Positions 53,454-62,560 are shown, counted from the first letter of the stretch. The stretch is 64,000 bases of DNA from Natronolimnohabitans sp. A-GB9 (GCF_030848565.1 NZ_JAVDDV010000016.1:1-64000); one strand, 5' to 3'. Program-made: numbers and translations. The notes: generated by a model from the sequence alone, not told the origin.

Positions 53454-55223
53454 ATGCGATTTACTGACGAGCGGTTATCGTCGACGCATCCGAATAATCG
53501 ACAGTTACGGGCCGACGGATACGGTCGTGGGACAGCCGACGAGGAGATCGGTGCCACGAGCTGTCCCGGCTCGTTGATCGTCGTCTCGAATCGACAGCCG
53601 TACCGCCACGAGTACGCGGAGGCGGCAGGCGAGTCCGACGACGAGACAGCGATGGGTGACGGCGACGAACCGATCGATAGCTCCGACGAGCGATCTATCA
53701 CCGTCGACGAACCGACCGGCGGACTGACCGCCGGCCTCGATCCCGTCGTCCAGGCGACCGACGGAACCTGGATCGCCTGGGGCGACGGAGAAGCCGACTT
53801 CGCGGTCGCCGACGACCAAAACTGTGTGGCCGTCCCGCCCGACGAGGCGGCCTACACCCTCCAGCGGATCGACCTCTCGGAGGAAGCGGTCGAATCCTAC
53901 TACTACGGGTTCAGTAACCGCGTGCTCTGGCCGCTGTGTCACGGCTTTACCGACCTCGTTTCGAACCGCTCGAACGATTTCGAGTGGTACCGGACGGTCA
54001 ACGAGCGCTTCGCTGACGCGGTCGAAGCGCACGCGACGGCCGACTCGGTCGTCTGGCTCCAGGACTATCACTTCGCGCTCGCACCGCGGATGATCCGCGA
54101 GTCGGTACCGCCATCGACGACTGTCGCCCAGTTCTGGCACATCCCGTGGCCGACGGCACGGACGTTCCAGTACTGCCCGGCCGGTGGCGCGATCCTCGAG
54201 GGCCTACTCGGGAACGATCTGCTTGGCTTTCATATCGACCGGTACGTCGAGCAGTTCCTCGACTGTGTGAGCCGGTATCTCCCCGCTGCCAGCGTCGACC
54301 GAGAACGGCGGGTCGTCACCTACGAGGGAACGACGACGCGCATCGTCGCGACGCCGATGGGTATCGATGCGGCCTCCTACGACGCCGACGCGCGGTCGGA
54401 ATCGGCCGGCTGCTCGTCGCTGTTCGACCGGTACGATATCGACGCCGGGAACGTCATCGGGCTCGGCGTCGACCGGCTCGATTACTCGAAAGGGATCCCG
54501 GAACGGCTGGCGGCGATCGAACGCTTCCTCGAGCGAAATCCCGGGTGGCACGGTGAGTTTACGTTCGTCCAGACGGCGACACCCTCGCGGACCGATATTG
54601 AGGCCTACCAGCGCCACGGCGACCTCGTCCGGAGCGAAGCGATACGGATCAACCGTCGGTTCGGGACCGACGACTGGAACCCGATCGTCTACACCGAGGA
54701 TTATCTCTCGGATGCGGAGCTGTGTGGACTCTATCGCCGGGCGGACGTGATGGTCGTCAGTCCGCTGGTCGACGGCATGAACCTGGTCGCCCAGGAGTAC
54801 GTCGCCTCGAGCGTCGACGGCGATGGGACGCTCGTCCTAAGCGAGGGAACCGGCGCCCACGAGACGCTGGGATCACACGCGCTCTCGATCGATCCGACCG
54901 ACACGGAGGGATTCGCCATGCAACTCGAGGTGGCAACGTCGATGCCGTCCGCCGAACGTCAACACCGAATGCAGACGCTTCGCAACCGGGTCTTCGATCG
55001 CGACCTCGAGTGGTGGATGACCAGCCAGTTCGACTGGATCCGCCGCGTTCACAGCGAGAGACGGCAAGCGAGAGCGACTCGTGACGACGATCGGGATCCA
55101 AACACGGGTCAGCGGCTTCATCCTGCGTCGGAGCGGGACGTCGACCCCGATCTCCGGACGGAGTCGGAGGAGTCCGAATCGGACTCCGATCGCGACTCAC
55201 ACGAACGGACGTCGACGGTATAA
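53454..55223 (+). CDS. otsA: Trehalose-6-phosphate synthase (GT20)
   Basis: 589 residues from the ATG at 53454 (a TTG three codons upstream is possible). The core from about 40 on has LIVVSNRQPY, TGGLTAGLDP, YYGFSNRVLWPLCHG, VWLQDYHFALAPRMI, FWHIPWPTARTFQ, LLGFHIDRYVEQFL, LGVDRLDYSKGIPERL (donor site) and DGMNLVAQEYVA. It joins UDP/GDP-glucose to glucose-6-phosphate. N-terminal 35 residues and an acidic insert between 50 and 75 are extra; the C-terminal 35 residues are a Glu/Arg/Ser tail. It is followed by otsB after one base. Trehalose serves as compatible solute in this clade. Confidence 0.93.
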   Translation: MRFTDERLSSTHPNNRQLRADGYGRGTADEEIGATSCPGSLIVVSNRQPYRHEYAEAAGESDDETAMGDGDEPIDSSDERSITVDEPTGGLTAGLDPVVQATDGTWIAWGDGEADFAVADDQNCVAVPPDEAAYTLQRIDLSEEAVESYYYGFSNRVLWPLCHGFTDLVSNRSNDFEWYRTVNERFADAVEAHATADSVVWLQDYHFALAPRMIRESVPPSTTVAQFWHIPWPTARTFQYCPAGGAILEGLLGNDLLGFHIDRYVEQFLDCVSRYLPAASVDRERRVVTYEGTTTRIVATPMGIDAASYDADARSESAGCSSLFDRYDIDAGNVIGLGVDRLDYSKGIPERLAAIERFLERNPGWHGEFTFVQTATPSRTDIEAYQRHGDLVRSEAIRINRRFGTDDWNPIVYTEDYLSDAELCGLYRRADVMVVSPLVDGMNLVAQEYVASSVDGDGTLVLSEGTGAHETLGSHALSIDPTDTEGFAMQLEVATSMPSAERQHRMQTLRNRVFDRDLEWWMTSQFDWIRRVHSERRQARATRDDDRDPNTGQRLHPASERDVDPDLRTESEESESDSDRDSHERTSTV

Positions 55224-55224
55224 G

Positions 55225-56031
55225 ATGACGAGCGAGACTCCTCCCAGTCCGATCGACGAACAGCGGTCGCGAATCCGATCGCGTCTCGCCGAGGGCTCAC
55301 GGCTGCTGTGCTGTCTTGACTTCGACGGGACACTCGCGCCGATCGTCGAGGATCCCGACGCGGCGGCGCCGACGGCCGCCAACGAGGCGGCAGTAGCGAC
55401 GCTTTCAGCCGAGCCAGCGGTGATGACGGCGATCGTCAGCGGTCGTGCGCTGTCCGACGTTCGCGATCGCATCGACGGGCCGAGCACGTACGCCGGCAAT
55501 CACGGGCTCGAACTCCAGCGCGATGGGTCGGTCGCCGTCCACCCGGTCGCCAGAAAGCGAGCGGCGCACGTCCGTGCGGTGTGTGCAACTCTCGAGCGAG
55601 TGTTGAACCCCGTTCCAAACGCCCGGGTCGAGAACAAGCGCTTGACGGGGACGGTCCACTTCAGGACCGTTCCCTCGGCTGCACGCCCGCTCGTCCGCCG
55701 ACGGACACACGCGATCGTCGACCGATTCGGCGGCGACGGACTCGAGGTGTCGTCCGGAAAGTGTATCCTCGAGATCGAGCCGTCGATCTCGTGGGGGAAA
55801 GGGAATGCGGTCGAACTGATCACGGCGGAGATGCCCGACGAAACGATTCCGATCTACATCGGCGACGACGTGACTGACGAGTCGGCGTTTCAGGTCGTCG
55901 AACCCGACGGGTTCGGAATCCGTGTCGGCGGTGATGACCCGTCCGCGGCCTCCTGTCGTCTCGATTCGCCGAAGGAGGTCGCGTCGTTTCTCGAGTGGCT
56001 CGGTACGACTGGCGTCGATATGCTCGAGTGA
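55225..56031 (+). CDS. otsB: Trehalose-6-phosphate phosphatase
   Basis: 268 residues, ATG at 55225, directly after the otsA stop. HAD phosphatase: CLDFDGTLAPIVEDP near residue 31 (nucleophile Asp), IVSGRALSDVRDR near 73, NHGLELQ near 92, and IGDDVTDESAF near 213. Removes phosphate from trehalose-6-phosphate. With otsA it forms the complete two-step trehalose pathway, probably co-translated. Confidence 0.93.
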   Translation: MTSETPPSPIDEQRSRIRSRLAEGSRLLCCLDFDGTLAPIVEDPDAAAPTAANEAAVATLSAEPAVMTAIVSGRALSDVRDRIDGPSTYAGNHGLELQRDGSVAVHPVARKRAAHVRAVCATLERVLNPVPNARVENKRLTGTVHFRTVPSAARPLVRRRTHAIVDRFGGDGLEVSSGKCILEIEPSISWGKGNAVELITAEMPDETIPIYIGDDVTDESAFQVVEPDGFGIRVGGDDPSAASCRLDSPKEVASFLEWLGTTGVDMLE

Positions 56032-56404
56032 GACGGCCTCTGTCGTCGACTTCGTCGACGAGTCAACCCAGCGTTTCGAGCGGCGGAAACGTCGCGAACT
56101 ACGTTCGGTCTCGAGTCTGTGGCGTCTCCGGTTCGGGGCCGCCGAACTGCTTCGGGGGCGATGTCCGTTTCGTCGTCCGCCGCAACCGACCTCGCTGAAA
56201 CGATTTTCTACTCGATATCTAGCTCATCCTACGAATTCGACAAATGTCGGTATCGAGACGCTAACTCCGATTCCGTCGTCCGAGCGATCGATTACTAATT
56301 TCTACAGTATATTTCTGACTTTCATTACTATCTATGAGGGAACCGATAAAGCCGGAACTATTAGTTACCACTGGAAATATAGTGCCTACTGAGAGTGAAC
56401 GATA
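56032..56404. other. AT-rich upstream region
   Basis: 373 bases, becoming AT-rich from 56200 to 56400, where the promoter of the regulator at 56405 lies. No repeat or RNA gene seen. Confidence 0.4.
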
Positions 56405-56755
56405 GTGAAGCTCCGCCAACCTACTGATTTCCTGATCCTCGAGGCGCTCGACGAGAAGGGGCGAAACGTCGCGACGAATCTCGCCGAACACACCGGGAAG
56501 AGCCGCAAGAACATCAACACCCGACTCCCAGTACTGGATGATTACGGACTCGTTCGGAAGATCGGGCCTGCCGAGCGATCCGGTCTGTACGAGATTACCC
56601 CCGAGGGGAAAGCCGCGATCGTGTACCGCGACCAGTACGACGAGGTTGACGATTTCGAATCGCTTATTGAAGGGCCCAGTGCGGAGATAAACGGGGATGG
56701 CGACGCACAGGCCAGTTTCGTTCGCGGCGAAGACGAAACCGACGACGACGAGTAG
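56405..56755 (+). CDS. PhiH1-repressor-like winged helix regulator
   Basis: 116 residues starting with GTG at 56405. MKLRQPTDFLILEALDEKGRN, NINTRLPVLDDYGLVRKIGPAERSGLYEITPEGKAA are the typical haloarchaeal winged helix domain; a 30-residue acidic tail follows. Members are transcription regulators of unknown targets. Stands alone downstream of the trehalose operon. Confidence 0.8.
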   Translation: MKLRQPTDFLILEALDEKGRNVATNLAEHTGKSRKNINTRLPVLDDYGLVRKIGPAERSGLYEITPEGKAAIVYRDQYDEVDDFESLIEGPSAEINGDGDAQASFVRGEDETDDDE

Positions 56756-56913
56756 TCCGACCGAGGGAAAACGTCGCCGTTGACCGCTCCGGCAGTCACC
56801 GTCGGCGGTCGCTCGCTGGGGCTAGTATCCGAGTTCCTCGATTACAACGTGACCATCTATCCACCGAGAGCCAGCCGCCACTATCGAGGGAATCGACGGG
56901 TTTTTCGAGTCCG

Positions 56914-57300
56914 CTACTCCGGCCTCGAGTCGCCGGGAACTGGCCGCCGCGTGTCGACGACACGGGTGCCGCGATCGTCGATCCGGAGCTCTGCCCAGGC
57001 GGGCAGGTCGTCGGTCGGCCACAGCAGTAGCAGACGTCCGTCGTCCGTTTCGATTAGCCGCCGATCCGGGTTTCGCTGCCGAAGACACGGCGTCCAGCGA
57101 CCGGTTCGGAGGTTTCTGTCGACCTGACAGTCACTGTAGTATCGACCGTTCGACCCTTCGTAGAGGCGATCGATCGGTGTGTCTGGAATCACGCTTGCTG
57201 CGCCCCCGTCGTATGACCCGCGGTGGCCGTCACCGGGAGTCCCGTCGTACCCATTTCGTTCGGACGACGTCGTGGCTCCTGCATCGAGGCTTGGGTTCAC
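56914..57300 (-). CDS. Hypothetical haloarchaeal protein, 128 aa
   Basis: 128 residues if started at the GTG at 57300, which follows a TATA-like tattttaaaaa about 20 bases upstream. N-terminal half low-complexity (Gly, Ser, Asp); C-terminal half ordered: IDRLYEGSNGRYYSDCQVDRN, then LRQRNPDRRLIETDDGRLLLLW. Two cysteines could pair. Codon use fits a gene, but family and function are unknown. Confidence 0.55.
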   Translation of the reverse strand: MNPSLDAGATTSSERNGYDGTPGDGHRGSYDGGAASVIPDTPIDRLYEGSNGRYYSDCQVDRNLRTGRWTPCLRQRNPDRRLIETDDGRLLLLWPTDDLPAWAELRIDDRGTRVVDTRRPVPGDSRPE

Positions 57301-57572
57301 ATGGATGATTTTTAAAATACAATGACTATCACGATCCTCCGACTGTCGTGGGGCGACGAATACCGAAACCGATTCGGTCGACGTTACGTCGAATCGGCCA
57401 CCAGTCACTGGACGCTTGTTCGCTGCCTACGAACGCGGGGTTATCCAACCCATACCGGTCAGTGAAGGCGCCGATTCACCTGTCTAACCGAGGGTGGAGT
57501 GGGGGAGCCGTTCGCTCGAGCCGTGGCTCGGGACCGAGTCGACTGGTAGTTCGGTCAGTGGTCCGGCTCCAA

Positions 57573-57592
57573 CACACCGGATTTCCGGTGAA
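57573..57592 (-). repeat. Outlying ORB element
   Basis: cacaccggatttccggtgaa, same class as the main origin, 5.5 kb away from it. Confidence 0.75.
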
Positions 57593-57621
57593 CGGACGGT
57601 CTAGTGGCGGTCCAAGCCTGA

Positions 57622-57667
57622 ACTGATGGGTCGAATCCTGCGGTGTCGTCCGATTCGACCCATCAGT
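57622..57667. repeat. Perfect 16-bp inverted repeat, 14-base loop
   Basis: actgatgggtcgaatc at 57622-57637 pairs completely with gattcgacccatcagt at 57652-57667. It could form a stable hairpin in RNA or act as a protein-binding palindrome. Confidence 0.85.
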
Positions 57668-57800
57668 CGACGGTTGGAACGGTACTAGTCCGATCAAACG
57701 GCCGGCTGTATCTGCTTCAGGAGCGACTGCAGAACGGCTCACGGTCGTGTGGGCACACCGGTCCAGGACCAGGGTCAGGGGGATCGATACGGATCGGTGT

Positions 57801-57892
57801 CGGTCTCATACGGACTGCTGTACCGATTTACCGGCGCAACCGCAGCCCGGGTCGCGGTTGCGCCGGTAACGACTTACAGTAGTCCGTCTCAG
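57801..57892. repeat. Palindromic intergenic element with 16-bp hairpin
   Basis: Outer arms ctcatacggactgctgta and, inverted, tacagtagtccgtctcag enclose ttaccggcgcaaccgc (57828-57843) and its perfect complement gcggttgcgccggtaa (57854-57869). It overlaps the stop of the Bat-type gene and may act as its terminator. Confidence 0.75.
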
Positions 57893-59970
57893 TCTGCGTC
57901 CGTTCCGTCGCCGAGCTCGAAGAACTCACAGAGTACCGTTTTCAGTCCCTTGCGAAGGTGTTGGTGCATCGTCGGTGGTGAGACACCCATGGTTTCGGCG
58001 ATCTCCTCACCGGTGCTCTCGCGTGGCCATTCGAAGAACCCGCTGTAGTAGGCGAGTCGCAACGTCGTGAGCTGTCTATCGGTCAACTGATCGAGGATCC
58101 GGTTTCGTCGATCGGCCGCCGTTCGGACCGGCCGGTCGATCTCACGGCGGGCGACGAGTTCGGTGTTCTCGTAGATGACCGTCAGTGCGTCGGCGATCTC
58201 TCTGACGTTTGCGTCCTGTGAGACCTCGATCAGACAGGTCCCGACGCCGTCCGTGACGGTGACGTCCCGAACTGTCGCCCCGTGGTTCGCAAGCGTCCGG
58301 ACGCCCGATTCGGCCAGTCGCATCTCGATCGTACAGCTGTCGCCGCTGTCGTGGATGACCCGACACTCTTCGATCGAGGAATGGTCGGTGGCCTCCTCGA
58401 GGACGGTCTCGCCGTCGAGCCCCTCGACTCTGACGTACTGGACGGTCCGCCCTTTCGCTGTCGTCCCGGCCCACTCCAGTGAGATCGTACAGTCGTATTT
58501 CTCCGAGAGGTCGAACGAGAACGTCTCGCCGCCGTCGATGCGGAACTCGAGTTCGACGACGGTGTCGGCAAACAGCAGCTGTCGGCTTTTTACAGCCATG
58601 ATCGTAAAGCCGATCGTCTCACCGAGCAGATTGAACCCGGCCTCTTCGCTGTCGCTGACGGCGTCTTCGGTGCTTGCGAGGACGGTCACTGCTCCGTAGA
58701 CTGATTTCCCGTGGGTGATCGGGACGGCGACCGCCGACTGGACGTCGTTCTCGCGTGCGGCCGCACGCAGTTGTGCCGGACATTGGTCGCTCTCGGGAAC
58801 CGCCGTCTCCATCTGGATTTCGCCCGTCCGGACGGCCCGGTGGGCGAGCAACTCGTCTTCGTCGATCCGTTCCGCGACACACTCGAGATACGTCTCCGAC
58901 TCGCCGGCACCGGTGCGGTACGCGAGCGTTCCTTCACCCGTTCGTTCGCCGATCCACGCACCACAGTACAGTTTCGAATCGACTAACTGTTCACAGACCT
59001 CTTGCTCGATGACGTCACGGGACGGTGCCTCGACCAGGGTTTCGATCACTTGCCCGACGACGGCGCTGATCCGGTTGAGCGTCTCGAGTTGGTTCTGTCG
59101 CGATCGAAGCTCCCGTTCGCGTCTCGCTCGCTCAGTGATGTCCCTGGCAAGCCAGACGACGGCTCGTTGTCCGTCGATCCGTTCGTCGATCGGGACCACT
59201 CGAGCCTCGAAGCGCCGTTGCCCTTCGGTCGTCTCTGCGGTGTACTCGATCGACTGGACCTCTTCGGTCCGAAGCGTCCGATCGATACACGCCTGTAACT
59301 CGGCGGCGACGTCGTCCGGGAACACCTCTTCGATCCGTTTTCCCGGCAGTTCGTCGGGCGACGCGGTGTAGAGTTCACCGCTCTCGGGCCGGACGTTCGC
59401 CTCGTAGTAGGTCCCGTCTGCACCGATGACGAACGCCTCGTCGGGTAACTCGCTCGCGATGATTCGCTGATAATCGTCGTCCGCTGTCACCGAATCGCCA
59501 GTTTTCGTTGTCTCATTTTCCGAGCCGGATGCGATTACGCCTGCGTCTACCGACCCGACTTCGGTGTCGGTATTCGTATCGATGGTCTCGACGATCCGCT
59601 CGATGCGGTCCCCGTCCGTGTCCGGCGAGACGTACTCGTCGGCGTTTCCCCGTACTGCCGCCGCGGCGATCGTCTCACTTCCCGTTGGCGGAGCGACGAT
59701 CGTCGGCGTGGTCGGTACGGTGTCCTCGAGTCGCTCGAGGACGTCCGTCGTTCGGTCCGGCTCTTCGAGTTCGAGGACGATGCCGCTAGGACTGGAGTTC
59801 CGTCCGTCGCGAGCGCCGCTTTGCAGAACGCCTTCGGATTCTTCCTCGAGCGTGGCGGGTGAGACCGAACGGATGTCGAACGGCGTCGCATCACGAAGGT
59901 GCGCTCGCAGCGAACTCGATTCGACCGCCGTGATGAGAACGATCGGCCCGGAACTGGTCTGAGTGGACAT
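57889..59970 (-). CDS. Bat-type regulator: receiver-like, PAS, GAF, HTH-10
   Basis: 693 residues. N-terminal receiver-like fold lacking clear phospho-Asp context (1-150), PAS about 165-290 (IIASELPDEAFVIGADGTYYEAN), GAF about 300-455, a Bat-specific beta domain about 465-600 (VVELEFRIDGGETFSFDLS), and a C-terminal HTH-10 (LTDRQLTTLRLAYYSGFFEWPR, GEEIAETMGVSPPTMHQHLRKGL). This is the bacterio-opsin activator-like family, abundant in haloarchaea and responsive to oxygen, light or other cues. No opsin gene is near; target unknown. Confidence 0.9.
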   Translation of the reverse strand: MSTQTSSGPIVLITAVESSSLRAHLRDATPFDIRSVSPATLEEESEGVLQSGARDGRNSSPSGIVLELEEPDRTTDVLERLEDTVPTTPTIVAPPTGSETIAAAAVRGNADEYVSPDTDGDRIERIVETIDTNTDTEVGSVDAGVIASGSENETTKTGDSVTADDDYQRIIASELPDEAFVIGADGTYYEANVRPESGELYTASPDELPGKRIEEVFPDDVAAELQACIDRTLRTEEVQSIEYTAETTEGQRRFEARVVPIDERIDGQRAVVWLARDITERARRERELRSRQNQLETLNRISAVVGQVIETLVEAPSRDVIEQEVCEQLVDSKLYCGAWIGERTGEGTLAYRTGAGESETYLECVAERIDEDELLAHRAVRTGEIQMETAVPESDQCPAQLRAAARENDVQSAVAVPITHGKSVYGAVTVLASTEDAVSDSEEAGFNLLGETIGFTIMAVKSRQLLFADTVVELEFRIDGGETFSFDLSEKYDCTISLEWAGTTAKGRTVQYVRVEGLDGETVLEEATDHSSIEECRVIHDSGDSCTIEMRLAESGVRTLANHGATVRDVTVTDGVGTCLIEVSQDANVREIADALTVIYENTELVARREIDRPVRTAADRRNRILDQLTDRQLTTLRLAYYSGFFEWPRESTGEEIAETMGVSPPTMHQHLRKGLKTVLCEFFELGDGTDAD

Positions 59971-60366
59971 ACGATAGCGAGGACGACGCTGGACTGTTCG
60001 ACCGCGTCTCTTTGAGGGAACATCCTGTCGGAAGAAAAGCGTACTGGTAGCGTTGCAGGTCTTGCTGGCACGTCACTGGATCGTCCGATTCGAACTGACA
60101 CTTACGACAATGTTTACACATTGTACACAGTGTGGACTGTGTAATCGGCTGTAGTGCAGTCGAAGCTACCGGACGAACTGTCGGAGAAGTGAGTACGACG
60201 TCCGTACTTGCTTTCGGCTGTGCTTACAGTGGAGCAAGGCGAAAGCCCACCCGCTTTAGCGGTGGGATGAAGCCGACACAGGATTTACTAATCACCCACT
60301 GACTGCTGAGTGGATATTCACTGAGAAATACAACTCTTCACAAGAATCGTCGTACACGACCCAGGT
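59971..60366. other. Spacer: Bat promoter and TnpB left end
   Basis: Contains an imperfect palindrome ttacaca (60114-60120) facing tgtgtaa (60138-60144) near the Bat promoter, and from about 60222 the left end of the TnpB element with a hairpin (60246-60266). Confidence 0.5.
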
Positions 60367-61629
60367 ATGGCGGATCGGGTCGTGACGCGCACCTTCAAAG
60401 CGAGCATCCGCAATCAGACACAGGTGCGTCCCGATCTCGATTCGCTCGCGTTTGCTGCCTCCAAGCTCTGGAATGTTGGACGCTGGCACATTCAACGCAT
60501 CTGGGATGCAATCGGTCATATCCCAAATCACAACGAGCTCACATCGTACCTCAAACGCCACGAACGCTACAGGGATCTGCATTCGCAATCCAGTCAGCGA
60601 GTTCTCCAAGAGCTCGCTGAAGCGTTCAACGGCTGGTACGCCAGCGACGATCCAGATGATAACCCGCCGGGTTATCGCAAACGAGGCGACGAACATCCGC
60701 GGTCCACGGTCACATTCAAGCAGAAGGGCTTCAAACTCGACGCTGAACACGGTTACGTCCGCCTCAGCAAAGGCCGGAATCTCAAAGAACATCGGAGCGA
60801 TTTCGTTCTGTGTTCGTACGAAACACGGCCGGACGTTGATCTTGCAGAGGTGGGAAGCGTTCAGCAGGTCAGAGCCGTCTGGAACGGCGATGACTGGGAA
60901 CTCCACTTCGTCTGCAATGTCGAAATCGAACACTCAGACGCCCCGGGAGAGAAGACAGCTGGCATCGATCTCGGCATCAGCAACGTGGCTGCCGTGTCGA
61001 TCGGTGATGAAACGTTGCTCTACCCGGGGAACGCTGTGAAAGAGGATGTCCACTACTTCCGTCACGTCGAATACGGCACGGAAGGTGATAATGGCCCATC
61101 GAAGAAAGCTGAGTGGGCGCGCCAGAAGAAGGATCGGCGTCGGAAGCATTCGCTTCACGCGTTGACGCGAGACATCGTCGAGCAATGTGCCGATCACGAT
61201 ATTGGTGAAATCGCTGTCGGGCACCCGAAAGACATCCGTGATGATGCTGAGTGGGGTCGCCACGGGAACAAGAAAATCCACGACTGGCCGTTCGACACGA
61301 TCATCGACATGATCGAGTACAAAGCCGCGGAACGCGGGATCAGCGTCCAGCGGGTTGATGAAGCTGGGCTCCGAACGTCGAAGACATGCTGTGCATGCGG
61401 AACGAAAGCCTCACCAAACCGTGTGGAACGCGGGTTGTACGTCTGTGGTGAGTGCGGGTTGGTGGCGAACGCGGATCTGAACGCCGCGGAAAACATGCGA
61501 GCGACGGTAACTCCGAATCCTGAAGAGGATAGGAGTAACGGCTGTTTGGCGCAGCCAGCAGTCCGCCTGTTCGACAAACACACCGGCGTAGTAGCCGGCC
61601 GAGAACAGGTCGCTGACTGCAAACCATAA
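60367..61629 (+). CDS. tnpB: TnpB, RNA-guided nuclease-like protein
   Basis: 420 residues. WED/REC-like N-terminal half (1-190), then RuvC-I in AGIDLGISNVAAVS near 201, RuvC-II region GEIAVGHPKDIRDD near 280, zinc finger CCAC...CGEC near 340-370, and RuvC-III NADLNAAENM near 372. RuvC-I Asp and RuvC-III Asp are present; the canonical RuvC-II Glu (as in VxxED) is Gly here (IAVGHPKD). Solo TnpBs cut DNA guided by an RNA made from the right end of the element; an altered RuvC-II needs a substitute Glu, as seen in rearranged members. Confidence 0.88.
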   Translation: MADRVVTRTFKASIRNQTQVRPDLDSLAFAASKLWNVGRWHIQRIWDAIGHIPNHNELTSYLKRHERYRDLHSQSSQRVLQELAEAFNGWYASDDPDDNPPGYRKRGDEHPRSTVTFKQKGFKLDAEHGYVRLSKGRNLKEHRSDFVLCSYETRPDVDLAEVGSVQQVRAVWNGDDWELHFVCNVEIEHSDAPGEKTAGIDLGISNVAAVSIGDETLLYPGNAVKEDVHYFRHVEYGTEGDNGPSKKAEWARQKKDRRRKHSLHALTRDIVEQCADHDIGEIAVGHPKDIRDDAEWGRHGNKKIHDWPFDTIIDMIEYKAAERGISVQRVDEAGLRTSKTCCACGTKASPNRVERGLYVCGECGLVANADLNAAENMRATVTPNPEEDRSNGCLAQPAVRLFDKHTGVVAGREQVADCKP

Positions 61630-61677
61630 TATCCCAACGCCCGGGAATCCTACGGCTTCAGCCGGAGGAGGGCGTCA
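61520..61677 (+). ncRNA. Putative omega (guide) RNA at TnpB right end
   Basis: The end of tnpB and the following 48 bases form nested hairpins (61637-61675) like those of omega RNAs; the scaffold would end near gcgtca at 61672-61677, and the guide would be the flanking chromosomal bases after it. The 5' border is unknown. Confidence 0.5.
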
Positions 61678-61926
61678 AAGTTCGCCCTGTTCTTTCAGGT
61701 CTTCGATGATGTCGTCGACGAACGTCTCGGGGTCGTCGTACGGGAAGTCCCCGCTCGAGGTCTTCGTGTTCAGTTCCATGGCGGTCATCGAGAAGTCACC
61801 GGACTCGAACTTCGTGCCAGGTCCGTCGGGGAGTGCCGGAACGAGGTCCATCGGACTCGAGATCGGATAGTCTGCGCCTTCGAACGCGTCGATCATCTGC
61901 TCGCGGATTTCGTCTTCGTCTGCCAT
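61675..61926 (-). CDS. MTH865-family protein
   Basis: 83 residues, ATG at 61926 with a purine-rich ggagagcg just before. IREQMIDAFEGADYPISSPMDL, then FVDDIIEDLKEQGEL matches the small archaeal MTH865 family (PF07747), of unknown function, a compact helical fold. Its stop codon (tca on the plus strand, 61675-61677) coincides with the TnpB element border, so the C terminus could have been altered by insertion, but the length is normal. Confidence 0.8.
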   Translation of the reverse strand: MADEDEIREQMIDAFEGADYPISSPMDLVPALPDGPGTKFESGDFSMTAMELNTKTSSGDFPYDDPETFVDDIIEDLKEQGEL

Positions 61927-62159
61927 AGCGCTCTCCAATTACAGCCGATAAATAATAAATTTGCAGGTAGTTGCTACCTGCGATGCTTCCGCTCGAGCGT
62001 TCGTTCCGACGGCGCTTGACTCCCGCCGTCGGTCCGGTTCCCGCTGGTATCGACTCCCTTGCCTTCGACCGCGAACGACCGGTCTCTCGGTGCCGAAACT
62101 GTATCCCGAGAAACAGTTCTTCGAAACAATAATGAGTCCGTAGCGAAGACGTTGTGAGT

Positions 62160-62549
62160 ATGGCCAAAGATACCGTCAGGTACCCCGACGAGGTCGTCGA
62201 TGCGATCGACGAACTGGTCGACGACGGTATGTTCGAGAGCAAATCCGAGTTCTATCGCTTCTCCGCGGAGTACGTCCTTACGCTGATCAGAGACGATCAC
62301 GAGGTGGAGACGTTCAACTTCGACGAGATCAAATCGGAACTCGATATCACCGAAGAAGATCACGCGAAGGCCCTGGGTACCGACGGTGGAACTTTTTTCC
62401 TCGATGCCGTGATCACGGTCCGGAAACACGGCCTCCGTGGCGATTACGAGGCCGCGGAACGATACATCGATACCCACTACGAGTCGACCGATCAGGAGTG
62501 TATCATCCTCGAGGAACTGCTCGGCACGTATCGGTCCGATCCGAACTGA
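62160..62549 (+). CDS. Ribbon-helix-helix transcription regulator
   Basis: 129 residues from the ATG at 62160 (in-frame GTG two codons upstream). VRYPDEVVDAIDELVDDGMF and ESKSEFYRFSAEYVLTLI form the RHH domain (1-48), as in haloarchaeal CopG-like and CdrS-like regulators; the rest is an acidic helical extension. DNA-binding as dimer; target unknown. Not certain whether it is the cell-division regulator type. Confidence 0.75.
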   Translation: MAKDTVRYPDEVVDAIDELVDDGMFESKSEFYRFSAEYVLTLIRDDHEVETFNFDEIKSELDITEEDHAKALGTDGGTFFLDAVITVRKHGLRGDYEAAERYIDTHYESTDQECIILEELLGTYRSDPN

Positions 62550-62560
62550 GTTCTCACAGT

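Larger units (their letters stand above)
57301..57888. other. Spacer with strong inverted repeats and a stray ORB
   Basis: No protein gene. Contains an ORB-like element (57573-57592), a perfect 16-bp inverted repeat (57622-57637 with 57652-57667) and a second perfect 16-bp inverted repeat (57828-57843 with 57854-57869), the latter inside a dispersed palindromic element. Confidence 0.6.
60222..61677 (+). mobile_element. Solo TnpB element (IS1341 type, IS200/IS605 group)
   Basis: Left end with hairpin cccacccgctttagcggtgg, continuing ga, near 60246-60266 and right end with hairpin cctacggcttcagccggagg (61649-61668) enclosed by acgccc/gggcgt (61637-61642, 61670-61675). No TnpA is present, as usual for this type. 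The right end reaches the stop codon of the MTH865-family gene. Exact borders are estimates from structure. Confidence 0.7.

Noticed and set aside
60292-60933. 213-codon minus-strand frame inside tnpB
   Set aside because: Antisense to the conserved TnpB; no motif.
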